The notes: generated from the sequence alone by a model not told the origin. DNA of 64,000 bases from Bacteroidota bacterium (GCA_016194975.1 JACQAM010000012.1:62001-126000), one strand, 5' to 3'. Shown: positions 25,752-34,373, numbered from the stretch's first letter. Numbers and translations are program-made.

Positions 25752-26840
25752 TCATCGCAAAAGTTCACAGAAATAATTAACATATTTTTCTTTCCACGCA
25801 TTCACCGAGTAACGATCCTCCACTGTTTTCGCCGCCTTCTCTCCCATTTTCCGTCTTAGATCTTCCGATGAAATGAGTTTTTCGATTTTCTCCAGCCACT
25901 CGTCGCCCGTGCGTGCGAGAAAACCATTTTCACCGTCATTGATAATTTCTACATTCACTCCCACCGCCGACATGATCGCAGGAATTCCCAGCGCCATATA
26001 AGTAAGTCCTTTCAATCCGCATTTTCCTTTTGTCCATTCGTTATCGGGCAAAGGCATAATGCCGATGTCGATCTCCGCCAATTCATTCACTTCCGATTTC
26101 GCATTCCACGCAATTCCTTTTATTCCGAGTTCTTCATTACGGTAAGTGGGATCGCCGATGACTTTGAATCCAACGTGATCTCCATATTTTTCTTTCAGCT
26201 TTTTCAGGAAAGGAACTGCGAACTCGAAATGTTTGATCGTGGTGATGCTTCCGCTCCAGCCAATGATTATTTTTTCATTGTTGTTATGATGCTTCACCGG
26301 TTGAAATTTTGAAGTGTCAACAGTCGTCGGAATTACAACCACGTTAGGATTTGTTTTTTTTGCGAAGGCAGCAAGATATTCGTTACCGGCAAAAACAAGA
26401 TCGCTCATACCAATGATGTCGCCGGTTTTCTCCGGGTTCTTCAGCCAGCTGAAAATGCGGTTCGCTTCAGAAACATCCAAGTGCCAGATCGCATCATCGA
26501 AGTCGAAAATTATTTTTGCGCCTGAATCGCTGAACATTTTTTCAAAACGGGTAGAGCCGGTCATGAGTGCTTCACGGAAAATGAAAATGATACTGAAATT
26601 TTTTGCTCGTGCTGCATCTTTTTTCCTTTTTCTCACGGAACGCAACTGGATGAGCGCTTTCTTAAAATATTTTCCCCGCGCGTAAAGAATTTTATCTGCC
26701 TCTTCGTCCACGATATAAGAGATCTCGCATTCGAAGCCGGCATTTTCCAGGGGAGCGAGATACTGCTCAAAACGGAACCGCTGTCCCGGTGCGCGATCGG
26801 GACGATGAGATGCAATGAAAAGTATTTTTTTCTTTTTCAT
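25752..26840 (-). CDS. Glycosyltransferase, GT4/group 1-like
   Basis: 362 residues, two Rossmann-like halves (GT-B). The N-terminal half begins KILFIASHRPDRAPGQRFRFEQY and includes IIFDFDDAIW; the C-terminal half has IGWSGSITTIKHF (nucleotide-sugar-binding start), DIGIMPLPDNEWTKGKCGLK and YMALGIPAIMSAVGVNVEII, with the acidic and Gly/Ala-rich donor-site pattern of family GT4. It probably adds a sugar to a surface polysaccharide or lipid. Its start overlaps the stop of the upstream methyltransferase by four bases (ATGA). The divergent dehydratase gene supports a polysaccharide role. Sugar specificity unknown. Confidence 0.82.
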   Translation of the reverse strand: MKKKKILFIASHRPDRAPGQRFRFEQYLAPLENAGFECEISYIVDEEADKILYARGKYFKKALIQLRSVRKRKKDAARAKNFSIIFIFREALMTGSTRFEKMFSDSGAKIIFDFDDAIWHLDVSEANRIFSWLKNPEKTGDIIGMSDLVFAGNEYLAAFAKKTNPNVVVIPTTVDTSKFQPVKHHNNNEKIIIGWSGSITTIKHFEFAVPFLKKLKEKYGDHVGFKVIGDPTYRNEELGIKGIAWNAKSEVNELAEIDIGIMPLPDNEWTKGKCGLKGLTYMALGIPAIMSAVGVNVEIINDGENGFLARTGDEWLEKIEKLISSEDLRRKMGEKAAKTVEDRYSVNAWKEKYVNYFCELLR

Positions 26841-27739
26841 TTTTCAGCGATGACGTGCCAATAAGGGGCGTGATCAGAAAAAACAATATTCTTCATTCCT
26901 GTTTTAAGGATCATTTGTTCAATTTCTTTTTTTGAAAATCTTTTTTCCAATGGCGTTCCGAAACGGTCAAGCGAATCATTGCGAATGATGCGCATTGATT
27001 TATCAGTGTAATAGGACAACGGGATTTTTTTCCAGAATTTTTTTTCAGGGTAAAAGAAACGAAACATTCTTGCAAGCAGAACGAAGGGCATGTAAACAAG
27101 AAAGGCAATAAGATCACAGAAAAAGAATTTCATTCCTGTTGGCATGGAAGAAATTATTCTCCTGAAAAAAGAGGAGATGTGAAAAAGTATGCGGAAAAGA
27201 ATTCCGCGGTTGTCGAGCGCATAATAAATGTACAGGAGCAGGTGTCCTCCCGGCTTTACCATTTCTGCTGCTTCGTTTATCGCTCCTGCGGTATCCGGAA
27301 GATGATGCACCACACCCAGACTCATCACGAGATCGAATGAGTTTTTTTCGAAAGGAATATCACCGAAGCCGGCCTGCGTGATGCGGATATTTTTATTTTC
27401 AGAAGTGAATTGCTTTGCAGCAAACACTGCATCCCCCGGATCTATCGCTTCTACAAATTTCACTTCAGGAGAAATATATTTCGACCATCTTCCCGAACCG
27501 CAACCAATATCAAGAATGATCTTTTCTTTGCCGAGCAACTTTTTTTTCACAATATCAAAATACTGATCGCCGGCAATTTTCAGTTCTTCATTGCTGAATG
27601 AAGAGAAACGATTCCATTCTTCTCCGAATGATCGTACTGTTCTCCGGTCTGCATTCATCATGGACTCCGCAACAAACGAAGCGATCTTCATTTCTCCATT
27701 TCCAACCCAGCGGAGCGGTTCCTTCTTATAAGCGATCAT
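26837..27739 (-). CDS. Class I SAM-dependent methyltransferase, surface-polysaccharide context
   Basis: 300 residues. The SAM fold includes IILDIGCGSGRWSKYI (motif I, about residues 74-89), VEAIDPGDAV (motif II) and FDLVMSLGVVHHLPDT (motif IV/post region). A hydrophobic stretch with basic ends (FFFCDLIAFLVYMPFVLLARMF, about residues 205-226) could lie against a membrane. The substrate is unknown; a sugar or lipid-linked glycan is inferred from coupling to the glycosyltransferase gene and the divergent nucleotide-sugar dehydratase. Confidence 0.8.
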   Translation of the reverse strand: MIAYKKEPLRWVGNGEMKIASFVAESMMNADRRTVRSFGEEWNRFSSFSNEELKIAGDQYFDIVKKKLLGKEKIILDIGCGSGRWSKYISPEVKFVEAIDPGDAVFAAKQFTSENKNIRITQAGFGDIPFEKNSFDLVMSLGVVHHLPDTAGAINEAAEMVKPGGHLLLYIYYALDNRGILFRILFHISSFFRRIISSMPTGMKFFFCDLIAFLVYMPFVLLARMFRFFYPEKKFWKKIPLSYYTDKSMRIIRNDSLDRFGTPLEKRFSKKEIEQMILKTGMKNIVFSDHAPYWHVIAEK

Positions 27740-27850
27740 CAGGGGAATATTGCGCAGATGTAAATATAAGAAACAAGCGAAGGATGTGAGATGGTGCAGT
27801 GGCGCGCTTCCAAAACATTATCCGGTTTCAAAACTGTAACTTTACGATCC

Positions 27851-29725
27851 ATGGCAAAACTCAACGAAGGATATACTCCGCGCTGGATCATTCTCACGAT
27901 CGATCTTTCGATGGTAGCTGTTTGCATTTTCATTGCGTACCTGCTTCGTTTCGATTTCGCCATTCCGCCCGACCAGGTAGCTACACTTCCAAAAGTTTTT
28001 TCTTTTATTCTTGGCGTACGGCTCATTTCTTTTCTCGTTGCGCGCATACCGTGGGCCATCGTGCGCTACATGAGCCAGCGCGATGCGATACGCATACTGA
28101 TAGCGCTCGCTTCCGGATCTGCATTTTTTTTCATTGCCAACCAGGTGAGCGTTCGTTTCATCAGTGACACGTATGTTGTTCCGCATACGATCATTGTGAT
28201 TGAATTTCTTGCCACTACTTTTTCAATGGTGAGTTCGAGAATTATTTACAAAGTGATGCGAACGGAAATGAAAGATCCTTCGCGTGAAAAAAGAAGTGTG
28301 CTCATTTTCGGCGCGGGCGAATCGGGACTCATTACCAAGCGTACACTCGATCGTGATGCCGGAACAAAATATAAAGTACTTGCTTTCATTGACGATGACA
28401 AAGCGAAACATGGAAGAAAATTAGAAGGCGTAACGATCATGAGTCCCGATAAACTTCCGGAGTTGCTGAAGAAAAATGATATTGCGCACGTGATCATTTC
28501 CGTGCAGCAGATCTCGCCGGTTCGCAAACAGGAAGTGGTGGATCTTTGTCTTGCGAATAATGCACGTGTGCTGAATGTTCCTCCGGTGAGTACATGGATC
28601 AATGGTGAATTGAGTTTCCGCCAGATCCGTAAAGTGCGTATCGAAGAATTGCTCGAACGCGATCCGATAAAACTTGACGAAGAAAATATAAATGCGCAGT
28701 TGAAAGGAAAAAATATTCTCGTGACCGGAGCAGCAGGTTCCATTGGCAGTGAACTCGCCCGACAGATCGCAAAATTCTCCCCGGGAAAGCTGATCCTGCT
28801 CGACAATGCAGAATCGCCGCTGCATGAACTGGAGCTGGAAATGAAAGATGCTGAGCTGGAAAACAAAACGGAAGTGGTAATCGGCGATGTGCGCAATAAA
28901 GAGCGGATGGAAAATGTTTTCCGCACTTTCAAACCGGAAATTGTTTTTCACGCGGCCGCGTATAAGCACGTGCCCATGATGGAAAATAATCCGTCGGAAT
29001 CCATTCTTACCAACGTGCTCGGAACAAAAACGGTAGCTGATCTCGCTGTAGAATTTCACGCAAAAAAATTCGTGCTGGTTTCTACCGACAAAGCAGTCAA
29101 CCCGACGAACGTGATGGGCGCATCGAAACGTATTGCAGAAATTTATGTGCAGTCGCTCAACAATCACATTTCAGGAACACGATTCATTACGACGCGCTTC
29201 GGAAATGTACTCGGATCGCAGGGATCTGTTATTCCGCGATTCCGCCAGCAAATTGAGAACGGCGGACCCGTTACGATCACTGATCCCGATATCACACGTT
29301 ATTTCATGACCATTCCTGAAGCGTGCCGTCTCGTTCTCGAAGCAGGATGTATGGGCAAAGGCGGAGAAATTTTCATTTTCGATATGGGAAAATCGGTGAA
29401 GATCATCGACCTCGCAAAAAAAATGATCCAGCTTTCGGGATTAACACTCGGAAAAGATATCGAGATTGCGGTGAGCGGACTGAGGCCGGGAGAAAAACTT
29501 TACGAAGAATTGCTGAACAATAAAGAGAATACATTGCCCACGCATCATGAAAAAATAATGATCGCCAAAGTGCGGGCGTATGAATTTGATGAAATGGAAA
29601 AAAATGTCGGCGAACTGATCGCATTATTTCATTCGCAGAATAATCTTGACATCGTCGGGAAGATGAAACAAATGGTGCCGGAATACAAGAGTAATAATTC
29701 GGTGTATGAAAAACTGGATCGGTGA
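27851..29725 (+). CDS. Membrane-bound nucleotide-sugar 4,6-dehydratase (FlaA1/CapD/WbpM family)
   Basis: 624 residues from ATG 27851 (MAKLNEGYTPRW); an ATG-like start at 27791 precedes the -7-like TAACTTTA at 27837 and is less likely. Four N-terminal helices (about residues 12-120) are followed by a CoA-binding-like Rossmann domain (LIFGAGESGLITKRTL). The dehydratase domain has GAAGSIGSELARQI (NAD loop), HAAAYKHVPMMENNP, and STDKAVNPTNVMGASKR carrying the catalytic residues of long-form enzymes. It converts UDP-GlcNAc or a similar sugar to the 4-keto-6-deoxy form, a first step to modified sugars of O-antigen or capsule. It is divergent from the methyltransferase/glycosyltransferase pair. Confidence 0.9.
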   Translation: MAKLNEGYTPRWIILTIDLSMVAVCIFIAYLLRFDFAIPPDQVATLPKVFSFILGVRLISFLVARIPWAIVRYMSQRDAIRILIALASGSAFFFIANQVSVRFISDTYVVPHTIIVIEFLATTFSMVSSRIIYKVMRTEMKDPSREKRSVLIFGAGESGLITKRTLDRDAGTKYKVLAFIDDDKAKHGRKLEGVTIMSPDKLPELLKKNDIAHVIISVQQISPVRKQEVVDLCLANNARVLNVPPVSTWINGELSFRQIRKVRIEELLERDPIKLDEENINAQLKGKNILVTGAAGSIGSELARQIAKFSPGKLILLDNAESPLHELELEMKDAELENKTEVVIGDVRNKERMENVFRTFKPEIVFHAAAYKHVPMMENNPSESILTNVLGTKTVADLAVEFHAKKFVLVSTDKAVNPTNVMGASKRIAEIYVQSLNNHISGTRFITTRFGNVLGSQGSVIPRFRQQIENGGPVTITDPDITRYFMTIPEACRLVLEAGCMGKGGEIFIFDMGKSVKIIDLAKKMIQLSGLTLGKDIEIAVSGLRPGEKLYEELLNNKENTLPTHHEKIMIAKVRAYEFDEMEKNVGELIALFHSQNNLDIVGKMKQMVPEYKSNNSVYEKLDR

Positions 29726-29731
29726 GTACGG

Positions 29732-29795
29732 AGAGCTGAGAGCTAAGAACTGAGATCTGAGAACTAAGAACTAAGAGCTTAGAACTGAAAACTTT
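29732..29795. repeat. Imperfect tandem 'gaactaa' word repeat
   Basis: The spacer between the dehydratase and thioesterase genes is about nine copies of a 7-8 base word (gagagct, aagaact, gagatct, gaacttag). The complementary word (agttctaagttc) fills the mqnA-EI24 spacer at 37581-37628. Low-complexity spacer repeat of unknown role. Confidence 0.65.
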
Positions 29796-29801
29796 TATTT
29801 C

Positions 29802-30215
29802 ATGACACACATCACACCTATACAGATCCGTTTCAAAGACATCGATGCGCTCGGGCACGTGAACAACGCCAATCATTTCACTTATTTTGAAACTGCGCGG
29901 ATAAAATTTTTCAACGACCTTATCGGAGAAGAAATTGACTGGAGAAAAGCGGGAATGATCCTCGCCAGCACTTCCATCAATTACCGGAAACCAATCCTGA
30001 TCACGGATGAGATCTTTGTTCTTACAGAATTTGTAAAAGCAGGAAGAACAAGTTTCGAACTTGCTTACCGCATCGTGAAAAAAATAAATGAAAAAGAAGT
30101 GTTGCTCGCCGACGGAACATCGGTGATGGTGTGCTTCAGTTACGAAATGAAGAAAGCTGTGGAAATTCCTGAGAACTGGAAAAAGAAAATGGAAACAGCG
30201 GGTAGAAAGCAGTAG
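29802..30215 (+). CDS. Acyl-CoA thioesterase, 4-hydroxybenzoyl-CoA thioesterase/YbgC-like hot-dog protein
   Basis: 137 residues, single hot-dog domain. The N-terminal segment IRFKDIDALGHVNNANHFTYFE (residues 8-29) holds the catalytic Asp and the GHVNN helix start of the 4HBT class. The later strands ILASTSINYRKPILITDEIFV and LLADGTSVMVCF complete the fold. It hydrolyses acyl-CoA thioesters; chain length cannot be told. It stands alone in the plus direction, after a word-repeat spacer. Confidence 0.88.
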   Translation: MTHITPIQIRFKDIDALGHVNNANHFTYFETARIKFFNDLIGEEIDWRKAGMILASTSINYRKPILITDEIFVLTEFVKAGRTSFELAYRIVKKINEKEVLLADGTSVMVCFSYEMKKAVEIPENWKKKMETAGRKQ

Positions 30216-30310
30216 CGGCAGTTGTCAGTTGTCAGCGACAGTAAAAGATCTGTGATCAGTATATCCGTGTTGATCCGTAATCCATACCCCGCGCAGTGGC
30301 ATGTGCGTGG

Positions 30311-30757
30311 TCACTGAGTTTCCGTATCACGTGTCCAGATGTCCGTTCTTCCGAAGAGAGAGAATCCGAGATAACCGCGCAGTTCCATTGTATTTTTATC
30401 CTGCAGCGTGCACGTAAGCGAATAATTATTTCCTGATTTCGGATCGTAAACAATTCCACCGCTCCAGTTCTGGTCATCGGCATCCCAGGTAAGATATTTC
30501 AGGATCAACAGCCCCATTACAGGACGCGTTTTCAAAGCGTCATCAGGATTGTGTTTATCTAATTTCGGTTTTCCTGTTTCAGGATCGATCGGCGTTTTGA
30601 GCCATTGAATGGAGCCGAAATATTTTCCGCTAGCTGCATAGATTTTAATCTTGGCATCTTTCTCCTGGTTGTACCACATCCCGGTGATATCGTCCTGCAC
30701 ATAAGAGACGGAATTCATTCCGATCATCATGATGAAAATTACGAGAGCGCGTGTCAT
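30311..30757 (-). CDS. DUF2147 domain-containing exported protein
   Basis: 148 residues with a signal peptide (residues 1-20). The DUF2147 pattern is clear: DITGMWYNQEKDAKIKIY at the N-terminus, then GLLILKYLTWDADDQNWSGGIVYDPKSGNNYSLTCTL and MELRGYLGFSLFGRTDIWTR at the end. The fold is a small beta-barrel of unknown ligand, periplasmic in known cases. The downstream spacer (30216-30310) carries a short 'caCnGATT' repeat. Confidence 0.88.
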   Translation of the reverse strand: MTRALVIFIMMIGMNSVSYVQDDITGMWYNQEKDAKIKIYAASGKYFGSIQWLKTPIDPETGKPKLDKHNPDDALKTRPVMGLLILKYLTWDADDQNWSGGIVYDPKSGNNYSLTCTLQDKNTMELRGYLGFSLFGRTDIWTRDTETQ

Positions 30758-30793
30758 ATTATTTTTTTTTGAGTTTATTTTTTCAGAACGAAA

Positions 30794-31903
30794 TTACATT
30801 AATTGTGCTTTTGCCGCCCTGCGAGCCCTTACTTTTTCAACCGGCCTTACTACACCGAAATACAGCAGCACGGCGGCCGCTATAGAACACAATGCAGTTA
30901 CTATGCCAAACCAGTTCATTTGCGCGGAATGTTCGGGCGTAAAAAAATATCTTCTCCACATGAACATGATGACATGATGACAAACATAGATTGGAAAAGA
31001 AAGTTCACCAATGAAACGATCGATGCTAAAACTTTTTGAATAAATAAAAATGAACGGAAGCAAAATAAGGAAGAGCGAATAAAAATACCAGCAGCGTTTT
31101 TCAAGCGGGATGAAACTGAAATGCGGGTAATAAATGATGCAGAATAAAATAATGAGCCAGCCGGCGAACCCGATGCCGGAACTGATTTTTTTTTCTTTCA
31201 GCAAAACGCTTGCTTTGTATGCAAGACTACCTGCCAGAAAAAAAGCGATCTCATTCGGGAAAAAGCGATACGTCCACGGATCATAATTGAGATTCTTTGC
31301 ATAAAGAAAATAGCGCAGTGTAAGAGCAGCCAACACCAGTAAAAATTGCAAGAACCATTTTGTACGCACGAGAAACGGTGCAAATAAATAAAAAGAAAAT
31401 TCAATTCCTACCGACCATATCTGCGGTATCAGAAGATATTGCCCCGACAACGGATTCGAATTGTAGGGCGTTGTTGTGAATGCGAGTGTCCCGGTTTCCT
31501 TTTTTACGCCGGTAAATAACAGCCAATCGCTGCCGAAGAGAAAAATATTTGCGAGGATCATGAGGATGATGGAGCTCCATGCAAGATGGCTCCATTGCGA
31601 AGTCCAGTACCACAGGTAAAAAGAATCGTTGTAAAATATTTTTCCGAGAATGCAAACGGCGAGCACCAGCAGCAAACAGGCCCAGTACAATGGAAAGATC
31701 CGGAGAAAACGATTCGTGATGAAAAGACGGTATGACCCTGTCCGGTATTTTTCATTCAGGATCATCGCCATGTAAAATCCGGAGATGATGTAGAATGTTT
31801 CCACCGAAACCATTCCACCGGTCATGTAATTATCATGCTTACCGATCCCGTAAGAATGATACAAAACAACAGCAAGAGCTAATAAAGTGCGGATGACTCC
31901 CAT
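30794..31903 (-). CDS. Acyltransferase 3 family membrane protein (OafA/YrhL-like)
   Basis: 369 residues from ATG 31903 (MGVIRTLLALAVVLYHSYG). Upstream in-frame codons translate a tandem repeat (31915-31990) and are not part of the gene. About ten transmembrane helices. The conserved His lies in VVLYHSYG, and an Arg-containing NRFLRIFPLYWACLL segment follows, as in AT3 enzymes that O-acetylate surface polysaccharides, lipids or peptidoglycan. LSFPIYVCHHVIMFM near the C-terminus is also typical. Probably acts on a cell-surface glycan; the acceptor is unknown. Confidence 0.88.
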   Translation of the reverse strand: MGVIRTLLALAVVLYHSYGIGKHDNYMTGGMVSVETFYIISGFYMAMILNEKYRTGSYRLFITNRFLRIFPLYWACLLLVLAVCILGKIFYNDSFYLWYWTSQWSHLAWSSIILMILANIFLFGSDWLLFTGVKKETGTLAFTTTPYNSNPLSGQYLLIPQIWSVGIEFSFYLFAPFLVRTKWFLQFLLVLAALTLRYFLYAKNLNYDPWTYRFFPNEIAFFLAGSLAYKASVLLKEKKISSGIGFAGWLIILFCIIYYPHFSFIPLEKRCWYFYSLFLILLPFIFIYSKSFSIDRFIGELSFPIYVCHHVIMFMWRRYFFTPEHSAQMNWFGIVTALCSIAAAVLLYFGVVRPVEKVRARRAAKAQLM

Positions 31904-31914
31904 TTTACTAATTA

Positions 31915-32096
31915 ATAATGTGCTAATGAATAATGCATAATGAATAATGCATAATGAATAATGCATAATGAATAATGCATAATGAGTGAATTACTTCTGA
32001 AAAGGTGACAGTTTTTTTACCAGCAGGAAATCTTAATCTATACTGCCACTCAATTATTCATTAGCACATTATTAATTATGCATTATCACATTATTC
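31915..32096. repeat. Tandem 14-bp repeat with an inverted partner block
   Basis: 31926-31985 contains about four copies of ATAATGCATAATGA. At 32049-32096 the same words appear in reverse orientation (ATTATTCATTAG, ATTATGCATTATC, ATTATTCATTA), separated by about 60 bases of plain sequence. Together they could form a long imperfect stem between the acyltransferase start and the miaE stop. No gene lies in this 194-bp interval. Confidence 0.7.
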
Positions 32097-32097
32097 A

Positions 32098-32682
32098 TTA
32101 ACCGTGAATGCGTTCCGATTTTCCATAACTGGCAATAACTTTTGCTTCGTAGTCAAGAAATTCTTTCCAGCGTTTATCAACGTCCACTCCGTCGCCGTAT
32201 TTTTTTGCAAATGAAATGAACGTAGTGTAATGCCCGGCTTCGCTCACCATGAGATCGTAATAAAATTTTGCGAGTGTTTTGTCTTTTATATTTTCGGAAA
32301 GTACACGAAACCGTTCACAGCTCCTGGCTTCGATCATTGCGGAGAAAAGTAATTTATCGACGAGAATTTCGTGGTAAGAACGGCCGGCAACTTTTGTGAA
32401 TTTCAGAAGTTCATTCACATAATCATCTTTGCGTTCGTTCCCGAGTTTTTCCCCGCGCGCGAGTATGAGCGCATGTACTTGCGAAAAATGTTCGAGTTCT
32501 TCGCGTGCAATTTTTACCATTTCTGCAACGAGATCGGGATACACCGGGTAATGTACGATGAGTGAGATCGCATTCGAAGCTGCTTTCTGTTCGCAGTAAG
32601 CATGATCCGTAAGAATCTCACCGATGTTGCTTTCTACAATATTCACCCAGTGGGGATCGGTTGGAAGCCGGAGTCCGAGCAT
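32098..32682 (-). CDS. miaE: tRNA-(ms2io6A)-hydroxylase MiaE
   Basis: 194 residues from ATG 32682 (MLGLRLPTDPHWVNIVESN), matching the family start. A longer reading from ATG 32700 adds six residues encoded by the end of a mobile element. Ferritin-like di-iron helices: LTDHAYCEQKAASNAIS, MVKIAREELEHFSQVHAL (ExxH), IEARSCERFRVLSE and LMVSEAGHYTTFI (ExxH). MiaE hydroxylates the isopentenyl group of 2-methylthio-N6-isopentenyladenosine at tRNA position 37. The miniature element begins 12 bases upstream of the start, so the original promoter has probably been displaced or supplied by the element. Confidence 0.92.
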   Translation of the reverse strand: MLGLRLPTDPHWVNIVESNIGEILTDHAYCEQKAASNAISLIVHYPVYPDLVAEMVKIAREELEHFSQVHALILARGEKLGNERKDDYVNELLKFTKVAGRSYHEILVDKLLFSAMIEARSCERFRVLSENIKDKTLAKFYYDLMVSEAGHYTTFISFAKKYGDGVDVDKRWKEFLDYEAKVIASYGKSERIHG

Positions 32683-32694
32683 GCACAAAGTTAA

Positions 32695-32817
32695 GGGCAT
32701 CTCTAATAACTTCGAACTGCTGCGTTGGGCTACGTCCTCAAAATCCTCATTTACGAATAGTAAATTCCGGTTTTTCGGGCTTGCCCGCCTTGCATTTCTG
32801 TGTTTTTAGAGATGCCC
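32695..32817. mobile_element. 123-bp miniature inverted-repeat element, copy 1
   Basis: The terminal inverted repeats are GGGCATCTCTAA (32695-32706) and TTAGAGATGCCC (32806-32817), perfect over 12 bp. A 4-bp direct duplication TTAA flanks them (32691-32694 and 32818-32821). It has no coding capacity. A second copy at 61115-61220 is nearly identical but lacks 17 internal bases. End structure and duplication suggest mobilisation by an IS5-like transposase acting in trans (inference; none is in the window). It lies directly upstream of miaE. Confidence 0.88.
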
Positions 32818-32846
32818 TTAATGAAGGAAAATAGAGTACACCGCAT

Positions 32847-33122
32847 TCACATTTCGCGATCCATTACCGGCAACTCTTTTTCCATCCGGTGCATTACTGT
32901 TTCAGAAATACCGGAATAGCGATACGAAAGATTTTTTCTGCATTCGCTCCGCAGCAATTCCATATCGCCATCGTGTGTGCCTGTGAAATGTTTTAGATTC
33001 TTGTTTACGAATTTCCCATACTCAAATTCCACATTGCATTCTTCAAGAATTCTTTCCGTGTTGAAAATAATTTCCGGTACATCGCAGATCTGTTCCGCCC
33101 TGTAGAATTCCACTTTACTGTC
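32847..33122 (-). pseudogene. Fragment of a DnaE-type DNA polymerase III alpha subunit
   Basis: About 90 codons, opening just after a stop near 33123. The translation carries EFYRAEQICDVPEII, NTERILEECNVEFEYG, NKNLKHFTG, LLRSECRKNLSYRYS and RMEKELPVMD. This order matches the stretch between the PHP domain and the catalytic palm of DnaE (F-x-S-xx-E-M ... P-E-A-x-x-NT-xx-IAE-C ... YLRxLxxxGLxxRY ... ERLxxELxVI), closest in feel to error-prone DnaE2 forms with their NKN segment. Both the PHP half and the catalytic residues are missing, so it is a remnant. It lies beside a miniature element, in a decayed spacer. Confidence 0.55.
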
Positions 33123-33246
33123 CTATCTTGAATTTGTATGGATTTTATTTGTTGCCTATATGCAGGGCTTAATTCATTGAACATTTCAATGGGTTTGTCA
33201 CTTCTGCTGCCTTCCAACCAAAAAATTTCAAATCTCGAATTTCAAA

Positions 33247-33804
33247 TCAGAAGTCGAGCCGCCTCGCCATGATAAATCTATCCCTGTAATATTTCATCTT
33301 GTCATATTCATCAATCACCACACCGCGGTCAGTAGCATGAATAAGTTTAATGTGTCCGTCATTATTTTCAATCACAAGTGAAACGTGGCCTACTTTCGGA
33401 TTCTTTGAATTTCTTCCTTTGAAAAACATCAGATCGCCGGGACGCACATCAGCAATGTTGATCTTTTTTCCGAGTGTGCTCAATCCTGCAGAAGAGCAGG
33501 GAATATTCACGCCGTATTTTTTATAGCAATAAGAAACAAAATGAGAGCAGTCGAAAGATTTATTTTGTCCGTTGCTTCCGTATTTGTAATGATAGCCGAC
33601 AAAATTTTTCGAATAAGCGATCACGCTGTCCACGAGTACGAGGCGGTTCATGGAATCATCTTCCATTTTGCAGGCGAGATTTCTTGCAGTAGAATCTGTA
33701 ACACCGGCTGTATCATTCACAGGAGAGTGAACGTACGCAACAGATTTTTTTGTTCCCGCAATGAAGGAGAACAGAAAAATGAAGAGTGCAGCGAGGATTC
33801 TCAT
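33247..33804 (-). CDS. NlpC/P60 family cell-wall hydrolase
   Basis: 185 residues from ATG 33804 (MRILAALFIFLFSF, a signal peptide); earlier in-frame codons up to 33966 have no signal-like or family character. The C-terminal half is an NlpC/P60 (C40) domain with SFDCSHFVSYCYKKYG (catalytic Cys), RPGDLMFFKG, KVGHVSLVI (catalytic His) and IHATDRGVV (third polar residue, His). The family cleaves gamma-D-Glu to diamino-acid bonds in peptidoglycan. Exported single-domain enzyme, likely periplasmic or surface-bound. Confidence 0.88.
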   Translation of the reverse strand: MRILAALFIFLFSFIAGTKKSVAYVHSPVNDTAGVTDSTARNLACKMEDDSMNRLVLVDSVIAYSKNFVGYHYKYGSNGQNKSFDCSHFVSYCYKKYGVNIPCSSAGLSTLGKKINIADVRPGDLMFFKGRNSKNPKVGHVSLVIENNDGHIKLIHATDRGVVIDEYDKMKYYRDRFIMARRLDF

Positions 33805-34022
33805 TGAAGGCGCGAAGGTATTAAAAGCAGGCGTTGACAGAGGTAAAATGTGAATGAAATATGGTAAAAGTTCATAAAATTGGTTGTGAGTTATGAGTTT
33901 TGGGTAATGTGTCATTGGTATTTGGGTATGCAGACTTGTCTTTTGCAGTTGCTTTCCTATCTTCACTTAGCAAATTCAGAAAAAAAATTCTCTAAACTCC
34001 GCTCTCCTCACTCCTGACTACA

Positions 34023-34358
34023 ATGCCCTACCGTGAACGCGACATAGAAAAATTATACTACAGCATCGGCGAAGTTTCGAAGATGTTCAACGTGAATGCG
34101 TCACTCATCCGTTTCTGGGAAAAAGAATTCGATCTCATTCGCCCGAAGAAAAATACAAAGGGAGACCGCATGTTCACGAAAACCGATCTTGAAAATCTGC
34201 GCGCTATTTATCATCTCGTGAAAGAACGCGGCTATACGCTGCAGGGCGCGAATGAAAAACTCAAAGGAGGCAAAGATGAAACGTTCAATGCCGTGGAAAT
34301 GGTGAAATCACTTGAGGAAGTGAAGAGTTTTTTATTGGAGATCAAGAAAGAATTGTAG
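34023..34358 (+). CDS. MerR family transcriptional regulator
   Basis: 111 residues. The winged helix-turn-helix lies at residues 10-80: LYYSIGEVSKMFNVNASLIRFWEKEFDLIRPKKN, then GDRMFTKTDLENLRAIYHLVKERGYTLQGANEKLK. It ends with a short coiled coil (VEMVKSLEEVKSFLLEIKKEL) for dimerisation and has no ligand-binding domain or Cys metal site. This short form is common and usually single-copy in Bacteroidota. It would bind DNA as a dimer; target unknown. It is divergent from the NlpC/P60 gene across about 218 bp of spacer that contains only 'gagttatgag' words. Confidence 0.88.
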   Translation: MPYRERDIEKLYYSIGEVSKMFNVNASLIRFWEKEFDLIRPKKNTKGDRMFTKTDLENLRAIYHLVKERGYTLQGANEKLKGGKDETFNAVEMVKSLEEVKSFLLEIKKEL

Positions 34359-34373
34359 GGTTTTACACTTTAC

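Noticed and set aside
28421-29167. 248-codon minus-strand frame inside the dehydratase gene
   Set aside because: It is a shadow of the Rossmann domain coding sequence and shows no recognisable protein.
31915-31990. Possible CRISPR-like array
   Set aside because: The repeat units are 14 bases and directly adjacent with no unique spacers; no cas gene is in the window.
33005-33217. 70-codon minus-strand frame overlapping the DnaE remnant
   Set aside because: It is out of frame with the DnaE-like part. Its first half matches nothing I recognise, so I do not call a gene.
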